Below, piece by piece: positions 1 through 9,685 of a DNA stretch of 51,120 nt. The DNA comes from Flavobacteriales bacterium UBA7690 (GTDB taxonomy: Bacteria; Bacteroidota; Bacteroidia; Flavobacteriales_F; PHOS-HE28), in the NCBI GenBank assembly GCA_002482775.1, contig DLGQ01000105.1, positions 45,051 to 96,170 on the forward strand, in the 5' to 3' direction. Every line of letters starts with the position of its first letter. Positions within the stretch are counted from its first letter, which is position 1. The notes under the pieces are model-generated. The model searched no databases. It saw only the letters and a program-made list of their open reading frames with translations, and was not told the origin of the DNA. Made by a program: the position numbers and the translations under genes.

Positions 1-2655
1 TTCGCATCCAACGCACTGTGGAGCTGTGTACCGGTGGGAACGTTGATCGTGATCTACAACGACGGAGATCCGAACACATCGTTGCTGCCTATCGATGCTT
101 CCCTCTCCGATGGCAATTGCAGCATCGTTGTGCCGAGCGGAAATGCCGCGTACTTCGAATACACCAATACCACACCAGCCCCCGTGCTGTGCGACTACCC
201 GGGTGGTTGGGGAAATGATCCAGCACCGACATGGCAAAGCAACCTGGCCCTCGCGAACACCGGAGATTGTATCCGCCTTGCCGACACGGGAGGATGTGAG
301 GTTTTCTCGTTGTGCTACGGCAACGTGAGCCAGAACGCCAGCGTCCACTTCCCCGGTAACGGTGCGGACCGCGTGTGGTCGTTCACTACCGGGGATCCCT
401 TCAGCGCTGCCGCCTGGATACAAGGATGCGCTGGCGACATCGCGACCTGCGGGGCCGATGACCAGACACCCGGCGCACCGAACGATGCCGCCAATGCCGC
501 GTGGATGGCCCAGTTCAACAACGGATGCACGACCACCACGGTGGATCCCGTGACCGTTTCGGCGACCGCCACAGGGTCCTGTTCCTGCAACGGTACGGCC
601 ACGGCGGTCGCTTCTGGATCCACAGCGCCGTATGCGTTCGTTTGGTACGATGCAGCATGGGCCTCCATCGGACAGGACCAAGCCATTGCAACGGATCTCT
701 GCGACGGCACCTACCACGTGATCGTCACCTCCGCCACAGGCTGCATCGATACCGCGACGGTGGTGGTGAACGCGTTGTCCGCACCGGATGCCGGCACTGG
801 TGGTAGCGCATCGTTCTGCTCGGATGAAGGTGCTATCGACCTCTTCACCTTGCTCACCGGCACGCCCGATGCTGGTGGCACATGGTCGCCTACGCTGCCC
901 GGTGGGGCTGTCTTCGATCCATCGACCGATCCTTCCGGACCATACACCTACACCGTGTCCGGAGCGCCGGGTTGCACACCCGCAGAAGCGACCCTCGACA
1001 TCCAAGTGGATGCGGTGCCTGTGCCAACCGTGACCGTCCAGGATGAACTCTGCGACGGTGCGGGTGGAAGCATCGAACTCATGGTGCTTCCCGCCGGGAA
1101 CTATACGATCACCTGGAACGGCGGTCTGCCGGATGGTCCCTCACAACAAGACGTTACCGCAGGCAACTACACCGCGACCGTGACGGGACCTGGCGGATGT
1201 AGCGCGGCGATCAATGCCGTGGTGGAAGCCGGGAGCGAACTCACGATCTCTTCCACCAGCACACCAGCCACCTGCGGCACAGCGAACGGTTCGGCGTGCG
1301 TTACGGTGAACGGCGGTGTTGCGCCCTATACCGTTTCGTGGAACGACCCAACAGCGCAGGACACGGATTGCGCCACCGCACTGGAAGCGGGAACCTACAC
1401 CGCTACGATCAGCGATGCGAACGGATGTACAGCCAGCGTTGATGTGATCATTGCGGGTACATCTTCGGCCATCACCGTTTCCGCCACCATCGATGATGTG
1501 CGTTGTGCAGGTGGATCGGACGGGCGCATCACACTACAGATCGACCCACCAGCGGACTATGCGGTACAGTGGAACGGCCCCGGAGGGTTTGAAGCGGAAG
1601 GCATGACGATCGAAGACCTCTTCAGCGGAGACTATTCGTTCGTGGTGAGCGATGTCAACGGCTGCTCGGTGAACGGTACTGAATTCGTGGATGAACCGGG
1701 ACCGATGGTTGTTTCAGCTACTTCCACCGCTACGAGTTGTGCCGACCTGTGCGATGGATCCATCCTTGTGGATGTGCAAGGTGGTGTGCAGCCGTGGGCC
1801 ATCGTGCTCGATGTCCTTCCTGTCGGTGATGAGATAGAGGACCTCTGCGCTGGAACGTACGTACTGACCGTCCAGGATGCGCAGGGCTGCGAACGCAACA
1901 CCACTGTAACGGTCGATCCTGGAGCGGGATCGGTCAGCCCCGTGCTCAGCGGCCCCACGTCCTTGTGCGCCGATGCTGATGCTGTTCTACTTACCGCGAC
2001 ACCTGCGGGAGGAACGTGGAGCGGACCGGGTGTTTCCGTGGATGGTGTGTTCGACCCGATGATCGCAGGTCCGGCTGTTCATGTGTTGACCTACTCGTTG
2101 AACTGTGCCGCACCGACCAACCTCACGGTGGAGGTCGCCGCTCTTCCCCAAGCTCGTTTCGTCCTCCCGCTGGATGATGGCCTCGTGGTACAGAACATCA
2201 GCATCGCCGCCACCAACTATCGTTGGTGGGTGAACGATGTGTTCAGCGGGGACCAGGAAGATCTCACGCTCTCCTCTTCCACTATCGGTGCCGATGCTCC
2301 CGTCGTGATCTGCCTCGCGGCGTTCAATGCATGGGGATGCAGTGATACGACATGCACCGTGTTCGCACGCCCCGTTGAGCCTTCCGTATATGTGCCCAAT
2401 GCGTTCACACCCAACGCCGATACCTTCAACGATGGGTTCTACATCGCGTGGGCGGGAAGCGAACCATCGCAGTTCGAACTGATCATCGCGGACCGCTGGG
2501 GCCGGCAGGTATTCGTAAGTACGGACCGCAACCTGCCTTGGGACGGCACCAGTTCAGGGACCGAACTGCCGATCGGTGTCTACGTCTGGCGGCTACAAGC
2601 GCTCGTCCAGGACCGCACCATCAACAAGATGGGCCACGTCACGCTGGTGCGTTGA
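1..2655 (+). CDS. Large secreted adhesin-like protein, lamin-tail + SprB-like repeats + CHU_C tail (5' truncated)
   Basis: The frame is open from the first base of the window, so the true start lies upstream; 884 residues are visible. The N-terminal part (roughly residues 1-165) looks like a bacterial lamin-tail domain: it opens with ALWSCVPVGTLIVIYNDGD and has paired cysteines. Residues of about 180-670 hold repeated Ig/SprB-like modules with recurring 'GGxxPYxxxW' and 'AGTYTxTVxDxxGC' patterns. The last 90 or so residues match the gliding-motility-associated C-terminal domain (CHU_C): VYVPNAFTPNADTFNDGF, then DRWGRQVF, then LPIGVYVWRL. In Bacteroidota such tails mark T9SS export and attachment at the cell surface. 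Inference: a surface adhesin or gliding-related protein. The gene stands alone; the next gene starts 57 bp downstream. Confidence 0.85.
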   Translation, partial: FASNALWSCVPVGTLIVIYNDGDPNTSLLPIDASLSDGNCSIVVPSGNAAYFEYTNTTPAPVLCDYPGGWGNDPAPTWQSNLALANTGDCIRLADTGGCEVFSLCYGNVSQNASVHFPGNGADRVWSFTTGDPFSAAAWIQGCAGDIATCGADDQTPGAPNDAANAAWMAQFNNGCTTTTVDPVTVSATATGSCSCNGTATAVASGSTAPYAFVWYDAAWASIGQDQAIATDLCDGTYHVIVTSATGCIDTATVVVNALSAPDAGTGGSASFCSDEGAIDLFTLLTGTPDAGGTWSPTLPGGAVFDPSTDPSGPYTYTVSGAPGCTPAEATLDIQVDAVPVPTVTVQDELCDGAGGSIELMVLPAGNYTITWNGGLPDGPSQQDVTAGNYTATVTGPGGCSAAINAVVEAGSELTISSTSTPATCGTANGSACVTVNGGVAPYTVSWNDPTAQDTDCATALEAGTYTATISDANGCTASVDVIIAGTSSAITVSATIDDVRCAGGSDGRITLQIDPPADYAVQWNGPGGFEAEGMTIEDLFSGDYSFVVSDVNGCSVNGTEFVDEPGPMVVSATSTATSCADLCDGSILVDVQGGVQPWAIVLDVLPVGDEIEDLCAGTYVLTVQDAQGCERNTTVTVDPGAGSVSPVLSGPTSLCADADAVLLTATPAGGTWSGPGVSVDGVFDPMIAGPAVHVLTYSLNCAAPTNLTVEVAALPQARFVLPLDDGLVVQNISIAATNYRWWVNDVFSGDQEDLTLSSSTIGADAPVVICLAAFNAWGCSDTTCTVFARPVEPSVYVPNAFTPNADTFNDGFYIAWAGSEPSQFELIIADRWGRQVFVSTDRNLPWDGTSSGTELPIGVYVWRLQALVQDRTINKMGHVTLVR

Positions 2656-2712
2656 GGCCAAGCTGCGGCATCCAGCACGGGCCGAAGTCGTTGCTGTTAC
2701 CACCTTTGCCGC

Positions 2713-3312
2713 ATGGTGAAACAACACATCATCCGTGGCGTGCGCATTTCGCGCTATGTGATCTACCGCGAAACACTGGTTGATGCGCGCGAACATTTCT
2801 GGGCGTTCATCGGATCGTTCGTTGGCATCGGCATCATCGCATACCTGCAAAGCCATCTGCTCAGCGCGAACGACAACCTATTCCTCATCGGCTCGTTCGG
2901 TGCGTCCAGCGTGTTGGTGTATGGTGTGATCCAAAGCCCGTTGGCACAACCGCGAAACCTCGTGGGCGGTCACGTGATCTCGGCGTTGTTGGGAGTTACC
3001 GTGGCGCGTGTGTTGCCGGACATCATCTGGATCACAGCACCGCTGGCCGTCTCGCTCTCCATCGTGGCCATGCAGATCACGCGCACGTTGCACCCACCCG
3101 GCGGCGCCACGGCACTCATCGCCGTGATCGGTTCCGAGAAGGTGAAGGATCTCGGGTATGCCTTCGTGCTTTCACCGGTGCTCAGCGGTTGTGTGATCCT
3201 CCTGGTCACCGCACTGCTCTTCAACAACATGACACCGGACCGCAAGTATCCCACGAAGGATGGCTTCACGAGGCTGATCAAGAAGCGCATCGTTGCGAAA
3301 CTGAAACGATAG
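2713..3312 (+). CDS. HPP family integral membrane protein
   Basis: 199 residues with about four hydrophobic segments after a charged N-terminus. The family signature TLHPPGGATALIAVIG is clear around residues 117-132. HPP proteins are small inner-membrane proteins; some members have been linked to nitrite transport in chloroplasts and cyanobacteria, but the substrate here cannot be read from sequence. The ATG at 2713 gives the length normal for the family. The gene lies between a surface protein and a convergent oxidase-like gene and shows no operon partner. Confidence 0.85.
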   Translation: MVKQHIIRGVRISRYVIYRETLVDAREHFWAFIGSFVGIGIIAYLQSHLLSANDNLFLIGSFGASSVLVYGVIQSPLAQPRNLVGGHVISALLGVTVARVLPDIIWITAPLAVSLSIVAMQITRTLHPPGGATALIAVIGSEKVKDLGYAFVLSPVLSGCVILLVTALLFNNMTPDRKYPTKDGFTRLIKKRIVAKLKR

Positions 3313-3400
3313 GCCGGGCCGGCATCAACGCTGTTGTCAAATGCCTTCTTTGGCATCGTACAACGGCTGTCGCTCAAGGCAACTCCACCAAAGACAGCGC

Positions 3401-3907
3401 TCACACCCTGATCTTCCCTTCGATGCCACCATCCATCGTGGCCATGCCCAGCGCTGCCACCATGATCTTCACCGCAGCGATCACGGTGCCATCCTTCGTA
3501 TCCCAGTAGTAACCATCGTCCGGTGTCACCTTCAACAGGCGCAGATCGGGATTGTCGGATCCGTCGGGCACCCAGGCACGCGCTATCGGGCTCCAGAGCT
3601 CTTTCACCCGGACCGGGTCGTTCACCACTTCACCTGTGCCGTAAATGCTGAGGTATTCCTGTGCCTTCGGGTTGGCGAAGTGCAGGTGTACATGGGCATC
3701 GTCCTTCAGATCCACGCATTTGTCGCTGTGCAAAAGTGTGATGAACCAGAAGGCGCCATCATCATCCACCTGTGCCACCGCCATCGGGCGCGTGTGTGGT
3801 GATGATAATTTCGGCCGTGTGATCATCATGCACACCGCCTGATGGTCCACCAGCTCTTGCAACTGCTTCACTGCTTCCGGACCGTTGAGTTGTTTCTGAT
3901 CGCTCAT
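3401..3907 (-). CDS. Pyridoxamine 5'-phosphate oxidase-like (general stress FMN-binding split barrel) protein
   Basis: 168 residues from the ATG at 3907 (MSDQKQLNGPEAVKQL). A longer frame begins at 3976, but its first 23 residues look non-coding. The fold pattern is that of the stress-protein-26 branch of the PNPOx-like split barrel: 'VCMMITRPK', 'DGAFWFITLLHSDK', 'HLHFANPKAQEYLSIYGTGEVVND', and a C-terminal 'YYWDTKDGTVIAAVKIMVAALG'. Family members bind flavin or heme and are often stress-induced; the substrate is unknown. It converges with the HPP gene and diverges from the AraC gene at 4078. Confidence 0.82.
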   Translation of the reverse strand: MSDQKQLNGPEAVKQLQELVDHQAVCMMITRPKLSSPHTRPMAVAQVDDDGAFWFITLLHSDKCVDLKDDAHVHLHFANPKAQEYLSIYGTGEVVNDPVRVKELWSPIARAWVPDGSDNPDLRLLKVTPDDGYYWDTKDGTVIAAVKIMVAALGMATMDGGIEGKIRV

Positions 3908-4077
3908 CGCAATAGTGTTTCCACTCGCTACGCGGATCGCGTGCCCGAACCATGGCAAGCGGGAACCGGCCTTCATCCGGGGATATGGCGCCGGGAACTG
4001 CTGGGCCGGTGGGGCGCGGTCGCCTCAACAACGGGTGATGCCGTTGACGCACGTATTTTTCCACCGCAACGAGCAAG

Positions 4078-4878
4078 ATGGAATACGCCGAACACCCGGT
4101 ACCAGCCGCGCTTTCCGGTGCCATCCGTAGCCTATGGACGCTTCAAGGCGATGCTTTTGAAGCACCGGCTGAACCACAGCCCGTCCTGCCCGACGGCTGT
4201 GCAGAACTGATCCTCAATGGCGGCGCCCCGTTCGAGGAATTGCGAGACGGCGAGTGGCAACAGCAGCCCGCGCGCTTCCTCTACGGACAACTCACCAAGG
4301 CCATTCAACTGCGGCCCACCGCTGCCACGGCCATAGTGGGCGTGCGTTTCCAGCCGTGGGGCGTGTACCATGTGTTCGGTCCGCAAGCCGTGCGTGCCGA
4401 TGAACGTTCGGCGTTGGCAGAGATCGATGCCGCATTGGACCGACATCTGGAGGACGAATTCCGGAAACACGGACCCATCGAACTACTACCGCAACTCATC
4501 CAAGCACTGGAGGCGCGATCAATGAAGCCAGTCGAAGCCGCGCTGCTCCGTTTCATCCAAGCCTTGCAGGCGATCGAGACCGGTCAGCTCGATGCCTTGA
4601 AAGCCGATGCCGCCCTAAGCGAACGGCAGCTGGAACGCCGCTTCCTCGCGGTGGTGGGCTTGCGCCCTAAACTCTTCGTACGCATCATCCGCTTGCGCCG
4701 TCTGATAGACCTGCTGCATGCTGGAGATACCAAAGGCTTCGCTGCACTGGCCCATGCTGCCGGGTACTTCGACCAACCCCACTTCAACCGCGATCTGAAG
4801 GCCTTCACCGGCATGGCACCGCGCGCATACTTCAGGCAGGAACTCGTGCTCCCTGACTATTTCAGCGGGGTGCGCTGA
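4078..4878 (+). CDS. AraC family transcriptional regulator (DUF6597-like N-terminus)
   Basis: 266 residues. The N-terminal part (about 1-130: EYAEHPVPAALSGAIRSLWTL, later LPDGCAELILNGG) is the sensor fold found in a common group of AraC proteins. The C-terminal 100 residues form the paired helix-turn-helix: 'LSERQLERRFLAVVGLRPKLF' and 'FAALAHAAGYFDQPHFNRDL' with 'AFTGMAPRAYFRQ'. It has the same architecture as the AraC gene at 46862. It diverges from the PNPOx-like gene at 3907, so that gene is a plausible target, but no operator repeat was recognised in the 170-bp gap. The ligand is unknown. Confidence 0.85.
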   Translation: MEYAEHPVPAALSGAIRSLWTLQGDAFEAPAEPQPVLPDGCAELILNGGAPFEELRDGEWQQQPARFLYGQLTKAIQLRPTAATAIVGVRFQPWGVYHVFGPQAVRADERSALAEIDAALDRHLEDEFRKHGPIELLPQLIQALEARSMKPVEAALLRFIQALQAIETGQLDALKADAALSERQLERRFLAVVGLRPKLFVRIIRLRRLIDLLHAGDTKGFAALAHAAGYFDQPHFNRDLKAFTGMAPRAYFRQELVLPDYFSGVR

Positions 4879-4942
4879 TCGCCGGTTCCGTACAAGTGCG
4901 CACGCTGCACACGCCCTTGCTTTGCGCCCACACATCAAACAC

Positions 4943-5395
4943 ATGAAACACCTGTTCGCCCTTTGCAGTGGACTCATCCTCTGCACCGTAACGTTCGCAC
5001 AAAAGCCACCTGCGGATCCCTGGCCCGACCAACTCGTGGGCCGTTGGCAAGGCGCCATGGGCGATGGTACCTACGCTGAAGAATGGCGCAAGGTGAGCGA
5101 TGGCACCTACGAGGGCGTGGCCACCATGCACCAGAACGGCAGGACGGTGAGCACGGAGAACACCCGCCTTACCTGGTTCGCCGGAAACTGGCTCTACATC
5201 GCCGCCACCGGCCACGGCACCACGTGCTTCGTACGCGCCTCCGAAAACAACGGCACCTGGATCTTCCAGAACAACGAACACGATTTCCCCAAACGCATAG
5301 GCTATACCATCCAAGGCGATGCACTGAACGCCTACATCGATGACGGGGCGGACAACGGCAAGCGGATGGAATTCCAGCTGAAGCGCGTGGAGTGA
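4943..5395 (+). CDS. Secreted DUF6265-like protein
   Basis: 150 residues from the ATG at 4943, chosen because it gives a clean signal peptide (MKHLFALCSGLILCTVTFAQ). A start 21 bp upstream would put MRPHIKH in front of it. The mature part carries the pattern 'LVGRWQGAMGDGTYAEEWRK' and 'FQNNEHDFPKRIGY', typical of DUF6265 lipocalin-like small secreted proteins of Bacteroidota. The biochemical role is unknown. It lies 64 bp after the AraC regulator on the same strand, so co-transcription is possible. Confidence 0.7.
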   Translation: MKHLFALCSGLILCTVTFAQKPPADPWPDQLVGRWQGAMGDGTYAEEWRKVSDGTYEGVATMHQNGRTVSTENTRLTWFAGNWLYIAATGHGTTCFVRASENNGTWIFQNNEHDFPKRIGYTIQGDALNAYIDDGADNGKRMEFQLKRVE

Positions 5396-5608
5396 GTCAC
5401 GGCTCGAACGAAGGAACTCGTCACCATCGTTAAGGAGCTGGGCGGTGAAGCAGCGCTGAGGCGGTGAACGATCTGGCCCCCCGTACAGTAATTCAAGGAT
5501 CGACCAACAACGGTATGGGGCCTTGGGTCATATGGCCGCTCGGATCGAACGTGGCATGATGATCGCGTGTACGGACGATCCACGACCAAATACGTGACCC
5601 ACCCTACC

Positions 5609-6364
5609 ATGAACCAATTCGCACGCCTGACCCTGCTCTCCATCGCTGTGGGAGCCAGTACGCTTCTGCTCGCACAGAAAAAGAACGTCGCCGTAGTCAC
5701 CTGCTACGTGGACAAATACCTGGACACGTCGGACCTGAACGGAGATGCGGCCTTTGCCGCCGGGATCGCCACGCTTGCCAAGGACGAACGCTTCGACCTG
5801 ACCTCCGTACTCGCTAAGTTCCACGATGAATTCTTCAACGTCTATTCAAAAGAATTCACCTTCGACATCCTTCCCGAGGCGGATGTGCTGGGCAACGAAG
5901 CGTACAAGGCTTTCGACAGCAGGTCCGGCGAATCGGATCAGGACGGTACACGCTGGTCGGATGGTGCTATCCCATACCCCGGCTACAAGATCCTGATCCC
6001 GAACGCGCTGAAGAAGGAGAACAGCAACAAGATGAAGATGCTCAACATCTTCAAGGGCAAGGCGGACGGTGTCATGTTCATCAACCTTGGTTTCAAGTTC
6101 CAACCCAAAGTGGCCGTGGGTGGAATGGGAACCGCCGGCGTTGCGGCGGTCATGAACATCATGCTCTTCAATGCCGAAGGCGAGAAGGTATTCAACTTCG
6201 TGGAGTACGCTCCGGCGAAGAAGTCCATACCCATGGTGGCGGGTGTACCCGTCCTGGACCTGGACAAGATCAAGCCGCTGTGTGAAGAAGCTGCGGCGAA
6301 CTTGATGAAGGACATGCAGGAGAAGATGCCGAAACTGGCGAAGAAGGTGGACAAGAATTTCTGA
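5609..6364 (+). CDS. Secreted protein of unknown function
   Basis: 251 residues from the ATG at 5609 (MNQFARLTLLSIAVGAS, signal peptide ending near LLLAQ). An upstream in-frame start at 5567 would spoil the signal peptide. The mature protein is rich in Lys, Asp and Phe, with an internal hydrophobic stretch 'VGGMGTAGVAAVMNIMLFN' around residues 170-190 and a basic, helical C-terminus (EEAAANLMKDMQEKMPKLAK). I do not recognise the family. It is monocistronic and followed at once by a strong terminator at 6379-6415. The 213 bp before it hold no gene or motif that I could support. Confidence 0.7.
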   Translation: MNQFARLTLLSIAVGASTLLLAQKKNVAVVTCYVDKYLDTSDLNGDAAFAAGIATLAKDERFDLTSVLAKFHDEFFNVYSKEFTFDILPEADVLGNEAYKAFDSRSGESDQDGTRWSDGAIPYPGYKILIPNALKKENSNKMKMLNIFKGKADGVMFINLGFKFQPKVAVGGMGTAGVAAVMNIMLFNAEGEKVFNFVEYAPAKKSIPMVAGVPVLDLDKIKPLCEEAAANLMKDMQEKMPKLAKKVDKNF

Positions 6365-6378
6365 GCCACGGTCTATTC

Positions 6379-6415
6379 GGAAAGGCTGTCCATCACGGGC
6401 AGCCTTTCCTATTCT
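6379..6415 (+). terminator. Rho-independent terminator after the secreted protein gene
   Basis: A perfect 10-bp stem (GGAAAGGCTG at 6379-6388 with CAGCCTTTCC at 6400-6409, 11-nt loop) is followed by TATTCTT. It lies 15 bp after the stop codon of the gene ending at 6364. Confidence 0.8.
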
Positions 6416-6568
6416 TACCGGGCTCCGGTCCTACAGTGTTCGGCAAAGGGTGGGTCGGTTGGTATACGTCGGCTCAACCCGCCGAGCATGGCCTGGACCG
6501 GTGCCGCACCTATCGATCGACCTCCGACACCGCTTCCAGTGAATTCCGGTCCAACATCGCCATCAAGG

Positions 6569-7372
6569 CTACCCGCGTCGGCTTCGCCACAACGTGACAC
6601 CGAACCATACGAGCCCCACAATGGTCATCAACAGCGGCAATGCTCCCGGTGCGCTTTCAGCAATGACCATGTAGGTGACCATGACGGCACCGATGGCAAA
6701 GAGCAGGAGTGAGAGCACGGACTGGACCTCGAATCTCATCGTGCGTGACGTACTTCCGGAGATAGCTGAGCTAGCCGCTGTTTCGCGCACAGCTTCTTGA
6801 TGGAACAGGACTGCGGAAGCGACCCACATGAGTAGCAAGATGACGTTGACAGCAATGATGATGGCGTGGCTTTCTTCCTGTACTGTGCCTGTTGCGAAGG
6901 CGAACGCGGTGACACCAGTTTGCACGGCGGCGGTGGCGAGCAGCGTGCGGAACATGCCGTGGGCCCGGAATCCGGAAGTGAAGCCGCCGATGATCGGAAC
7001 AAGTGGAATGGCGAAGTAGAGTACGTTGGCCGAGTTGACCCCGGAGCCGATGAAGCCCACAGCGGCGTTGCACCACAACAGTAGGAAAGCCGCAGCGATC
7101 GCGACCAGTGCGCCGGTGCGGTACGAGGTGTCGGCGCTATGGCGCAACACGGCTTCGAACACCAGGCCAGCCCCACCGAGCATCAAGGCGGCGAAAAGGA
7201 AGTCGCTGATGGTCCAGTTGACCTCTTGGGTGAAGAGCATCGCCACAAGCGGTGCCAATAATATGAGCACTGCGCCGGACCAACCCACAACACGTAGGAC
7301 ACGCCAGGTGCCCGCATCGGGGTTGTAGCTATTGTGCATCATGCGGGGATCATTTTCCGTTATCGTTGTCAT
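6569..7372 (-). CDS. Multi-pass membrane protein of unknown function
   Basis: 267 residues from the ATG at 7372 (MTTITENDPRMMHNSYNPD). An earlier start at 7435 would lie inside the upstream palindrome. About seven hydrophobic segments are visible, for example 'GAVLILLAPLVAMLF', 'TGALVAIAAAFLLLW', 'IIIAVNVILLLMWVASAVLF' and 'LPLLMTIVGLVWFGVTLW'. No catalytic motif or named family was recognised. It is a lone minus-strand gene preceded by the palindrome at 7432-7445, which probably controls it. The 6416-6568 stretch downstream holds nothing I could support. Confidence 0.7.
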   Translation of the reverse strand: MTTITENDPRMMHNSYNPDAGTWRVLRVVGWSGAVLILLAPLVAMLFTQEVNWTISDFLFAALMLGGAGLVFEAVLRHSADTSYRTGALVAIAAAFLLLWCNAAVGFIGSGVNSANVLYFAIPLVPIIGGFTSGFRAHGMFRTLLATAAVQTGVTAFAFATGTVQEESHAIIIAVNVILLLMWVASAVLFHQEAVRETAASSAISGSTSRTMRFEVQSVLSLLLFAIGAVMVTYMVIAESAPGALPLLMTIVGLVWFGVTLWRSRRG

Positions 7373-7431
7373 GGTCTCGTGTGTTGGTTCGTAATGGTCG
7401 GATCGGCGAAATAGTGCTTGCCGTATTGAAT

Positions 7432-7445
7432 ACAAAGTACTTTGT
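7432..7445. promoter_or_regulatory. 14-bp perfect palindrome, candidate operator
   Basis: ACAAAGTACTTTGT is its own reverse complement and lies 60 bp upstream of the start at 7372. Another CAAAG arm follows at 7450-7454, so ACTTTG half-sites recur around it. Read on the minus strand it gives TACTTTG, one base short of the Bacteroidota -7 box TAnnTTTG. An operator overlapping the promoter of the membrane protein gene is the likely reading. Confidence 0.5.
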
Positions 7446-7602
7446 CATGCAAAGCTAATGGCAACATCGGGGAGGATGCAAGCGGGATCCATGAACGGTT
7501 GGGCCATGGACGGGCCGTGTACCGACCACCAAGGAAATGCATCAAGCACGTGGCTGCAGGCACCCACTTCTCAGCGGCAACAGGGGCGAACAGCGGGAAC
7601 GG

Positions 7603-9531
7603 TCAGGACAACTGCATGAGCTTCTCCAGCTCATCGAAGGCATAGGGCTTCACCAAGTGGGCGTCGAACCCGGCCTCGCGGGTAAGGGCGATGTCCGACA
7701 GTTGCCCATACCCGGTCAGGGCGATCAGCCGTTTGTCGCTGTTCGCCGGGTCGATACGAATACGTCGAGCGACTTCGTAGCCATCCAGACCAGGAAGTCC
7801 GATGTCCAACAAGACTATCTCGGGGTTCCATTCCTGGGCGATCCGCAAGCCATCGGTACCAGAAAAACAAGTACGCACGAAGTAACCTTTAAGCCGCAAC
7901 ATGCTGGTGAGGACCGTGGCCATGTCCACATTGTCATCAACAACAAGGACGCGGGTTCCGTTGTCGTTGGGTTCGAGCGGTACAGGGGTACCGACCGGAA
8001 CATCGAGCGGCGCGGTCACCATCTGCAGATCCACCGTGAACGTGCTGCCCAAGCCAAGTCCATCGCTGTGCGCGCTGATGGTGCCGCCGTGCAAGACGAT
8101 GAGCCGGTGTGCCAACGAAAGGCCGATGCCGAGACCGCCCGAGGAACGATGCAACGAACGATCAGCTTGGGTGAAAAGGTCAAAGACGTGCGGCAACATC
8201 TCCGCTTGCATCCCGATGCCGTTGTCTACGACCGCTACCGCAACGCGGCCATGGCCGGAAGAGCACCTTACGGCGATGTGCCCGCCTTCAGGTGTGTACT
8301 TGGCCGCATTGTTCAGCAGATTCACGAACACCTCTTCCAACCGCCGTGGATCACCCAGGACCCAAAGTGGATCGGGGCACGAAAGCAACTCGTGTGTGTG
8401 ATGCTGCTTGACGAGCAACGGCATAACGGTCTGTATGGCATGTTCCAAAACTTGGTGGATCTCCACGGTCTGCATGTTGAGGTGGATGCGGCCGTTGATG
8501 ACACGCGACACCTCCAAGAGCTCGCTCACCAGTGCGGTCATGTTCCCCACCTGACGGTCGATGATCTCCAGCGCTTCATGTTCCACCTTGTCCATATCAG
8601 TGCCCCGTTGCAGCTTGAGCAATTGTACCGCCGAACGGATCGGTGCGAGCGGGTTCCGCAACTCATGCGAGAGCATCGCCAGGAACTGGTCCTTTCCGCG
8701 CGCTTCATCGGCGAGGCTCAATGCTTGTAATGCCACCTGCTTCTCCAACCGCACACGATCGGAGATATCCCGTACGTTGCATTGGGCCACTAGTCGATCG
8801 CCTTCCAAGTAGACATTGGCGATGAACTCCACCTGCACCATTCCGCCGCGCACGTTGCGCACCGGCAAATGCTCGTAACGGACATAGCGTGTACGCTGCA
8901 GCTCGCGGAACGCCGCCTTGTTCTCCTCGGTGTCTTTGAACATGCCGATCTCATACAGCTGCTTGCCGAGCAGCTCGCCGGACTCCAGCCCTACCAGCCC
9001 TTCCATGAACGCGTTGGCGTCGATCACTTCCCCGGTATGCGCGTCCAGGATCAGGATCCCGTCCTTCGCGGTCTGGAACAAGCGACGATAACGCACTTCT
9101 GCATGGCGCATGGCCTCTTGCGCCGCACGCCGTGCGGTATTGTCATCAAAGCCGAGCATCACCTGTGCGTCCGGATGGCTCGGGGTACAGGTACGTCCGC
9201 CGTGCAGCACCAAGTTCTTTCGACCTACACCGCTGGGTAGATCGTACGCGACTTCGTGGCCGGTGAAGGAATGGTCATCGCTGATGGCCTGTTGCAACAG
9301 GTCACGCAGCGCAGGATCGCTCCAAGGACCGTTGGCAAGATCCTGCAACAAGTGCCCCTCGATCTGTTCCGGTGTTACCTGGAAACTAGCGTAGAACAAA
9401 CTATCGGCGGCCAAAACACGCAGATCCGCATCCATGAATACGACCCCATGCATCACCGCGTCAGGTATGGGCATACCATCCATGTACATAGGTGTACGGA
9501 TAGTGGGCGGAGGGGTCTTCTTGTTGGACAT
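7603..9531 (-). CDS. Hybrid sensor histidine kinase with PAS domains and C-terminal receiver
   Basis: 642 residues. The order is a PAS-like domain (about 22-130), a second PAS (about 145-262; 'GILILDAHTGEVIDANAFM'), a HisKA dimerisation domain with phospho-acceptor His289 in 'FLAMLSHELRNPLAP', a HATPase_c domain (about 395-510; N-box 'FVNLLNNAAKYTPEGG', 'VVDNGIGM', 'GGLGIGLSLAHRL') and a receiver domain (about 522-640) with phospho-acceptor Asp576 in 'IVLLDIGLPGLDGYE' and a late Lys in 'HLVKPYAFDEL'. There is no transmembrane segment, so it is a cytoplasmic sensor. No response regulator gene lies nearby, so the output partner is probably encoded elsewhere. Signal unknown. Confidence 0.92.
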   Translation of the reverse strand: MSNKKTPPPTIRTPMYMDGMPIPDAVMHGVVFMDADLRVLAADSLFYASFQVTPEQIEGHLLQDLANGPWSDPALRDLLQQAISDDHSFTGHEVAYDLPSGVGRKNLVLHGGRTCTPSHPDAQVMLGFDDNTARRAAQEAMRHAEVRYRRLFQTAKDGILILDAHTGEVIDANAFMEGLVGLESGELLGKQLYEIGMFKDTEENKAAFRELQRTRYVRYEHLPVRNVRGGMVQVEFIANVYLEGDRLVAQCNVRDISDRVRLEKQVALQALSLADEARGKDQFLAMLSHELRNPLAPIRSAVQLLKLQRGTDMDKVEHEALEIIDRQVGNMTALVSELLEVSRVINGRIHLNMQTVEIHQVLEHAIQTVMPLLVKQHHTHELLSCPDPLWVLGDPRRLEEVFVNLLNNAAKYTPEGGHIAVRCSSGHGRVAVAVVDNGIGMQAEMLPHVFDLFTQADRSLHRSSGGLGIGLSLAHRLIVLHGGTISAHSDGLGLGSTFTVDLQMVTAPLDVPVGTPVPLEPNDNGTRVLVVDDNVDMATVLTSMLRLKGYFVRTCFSGTDGLRIAQEWNPEIVLLDIGLPGLDGYEVARRIRIDPANSDKRLIALTGYGQLSDIALTREAGFDAHLVKPYAFDELEKLMQLS

Positions 9532-9685
9532 CGTTGTAAGGTAGGCTACCTATGTACCGTTCCGAGCTGACATTCACCAGGAATACCGCCGGACACCAGT
9601 GCACACTCCCGGGGATGCACCCATATACCCGCAGCGATATGAGCTATCCATTGCGGGCAATGCGGATCGTTGGTCCACGGCGGGA

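Noticed and set aside
6415..6621. A 68-residue minus-strand frame
   Set aside because: Overlaps the end of the membrane protein gene; Gly/Arg-rich composition without motif.
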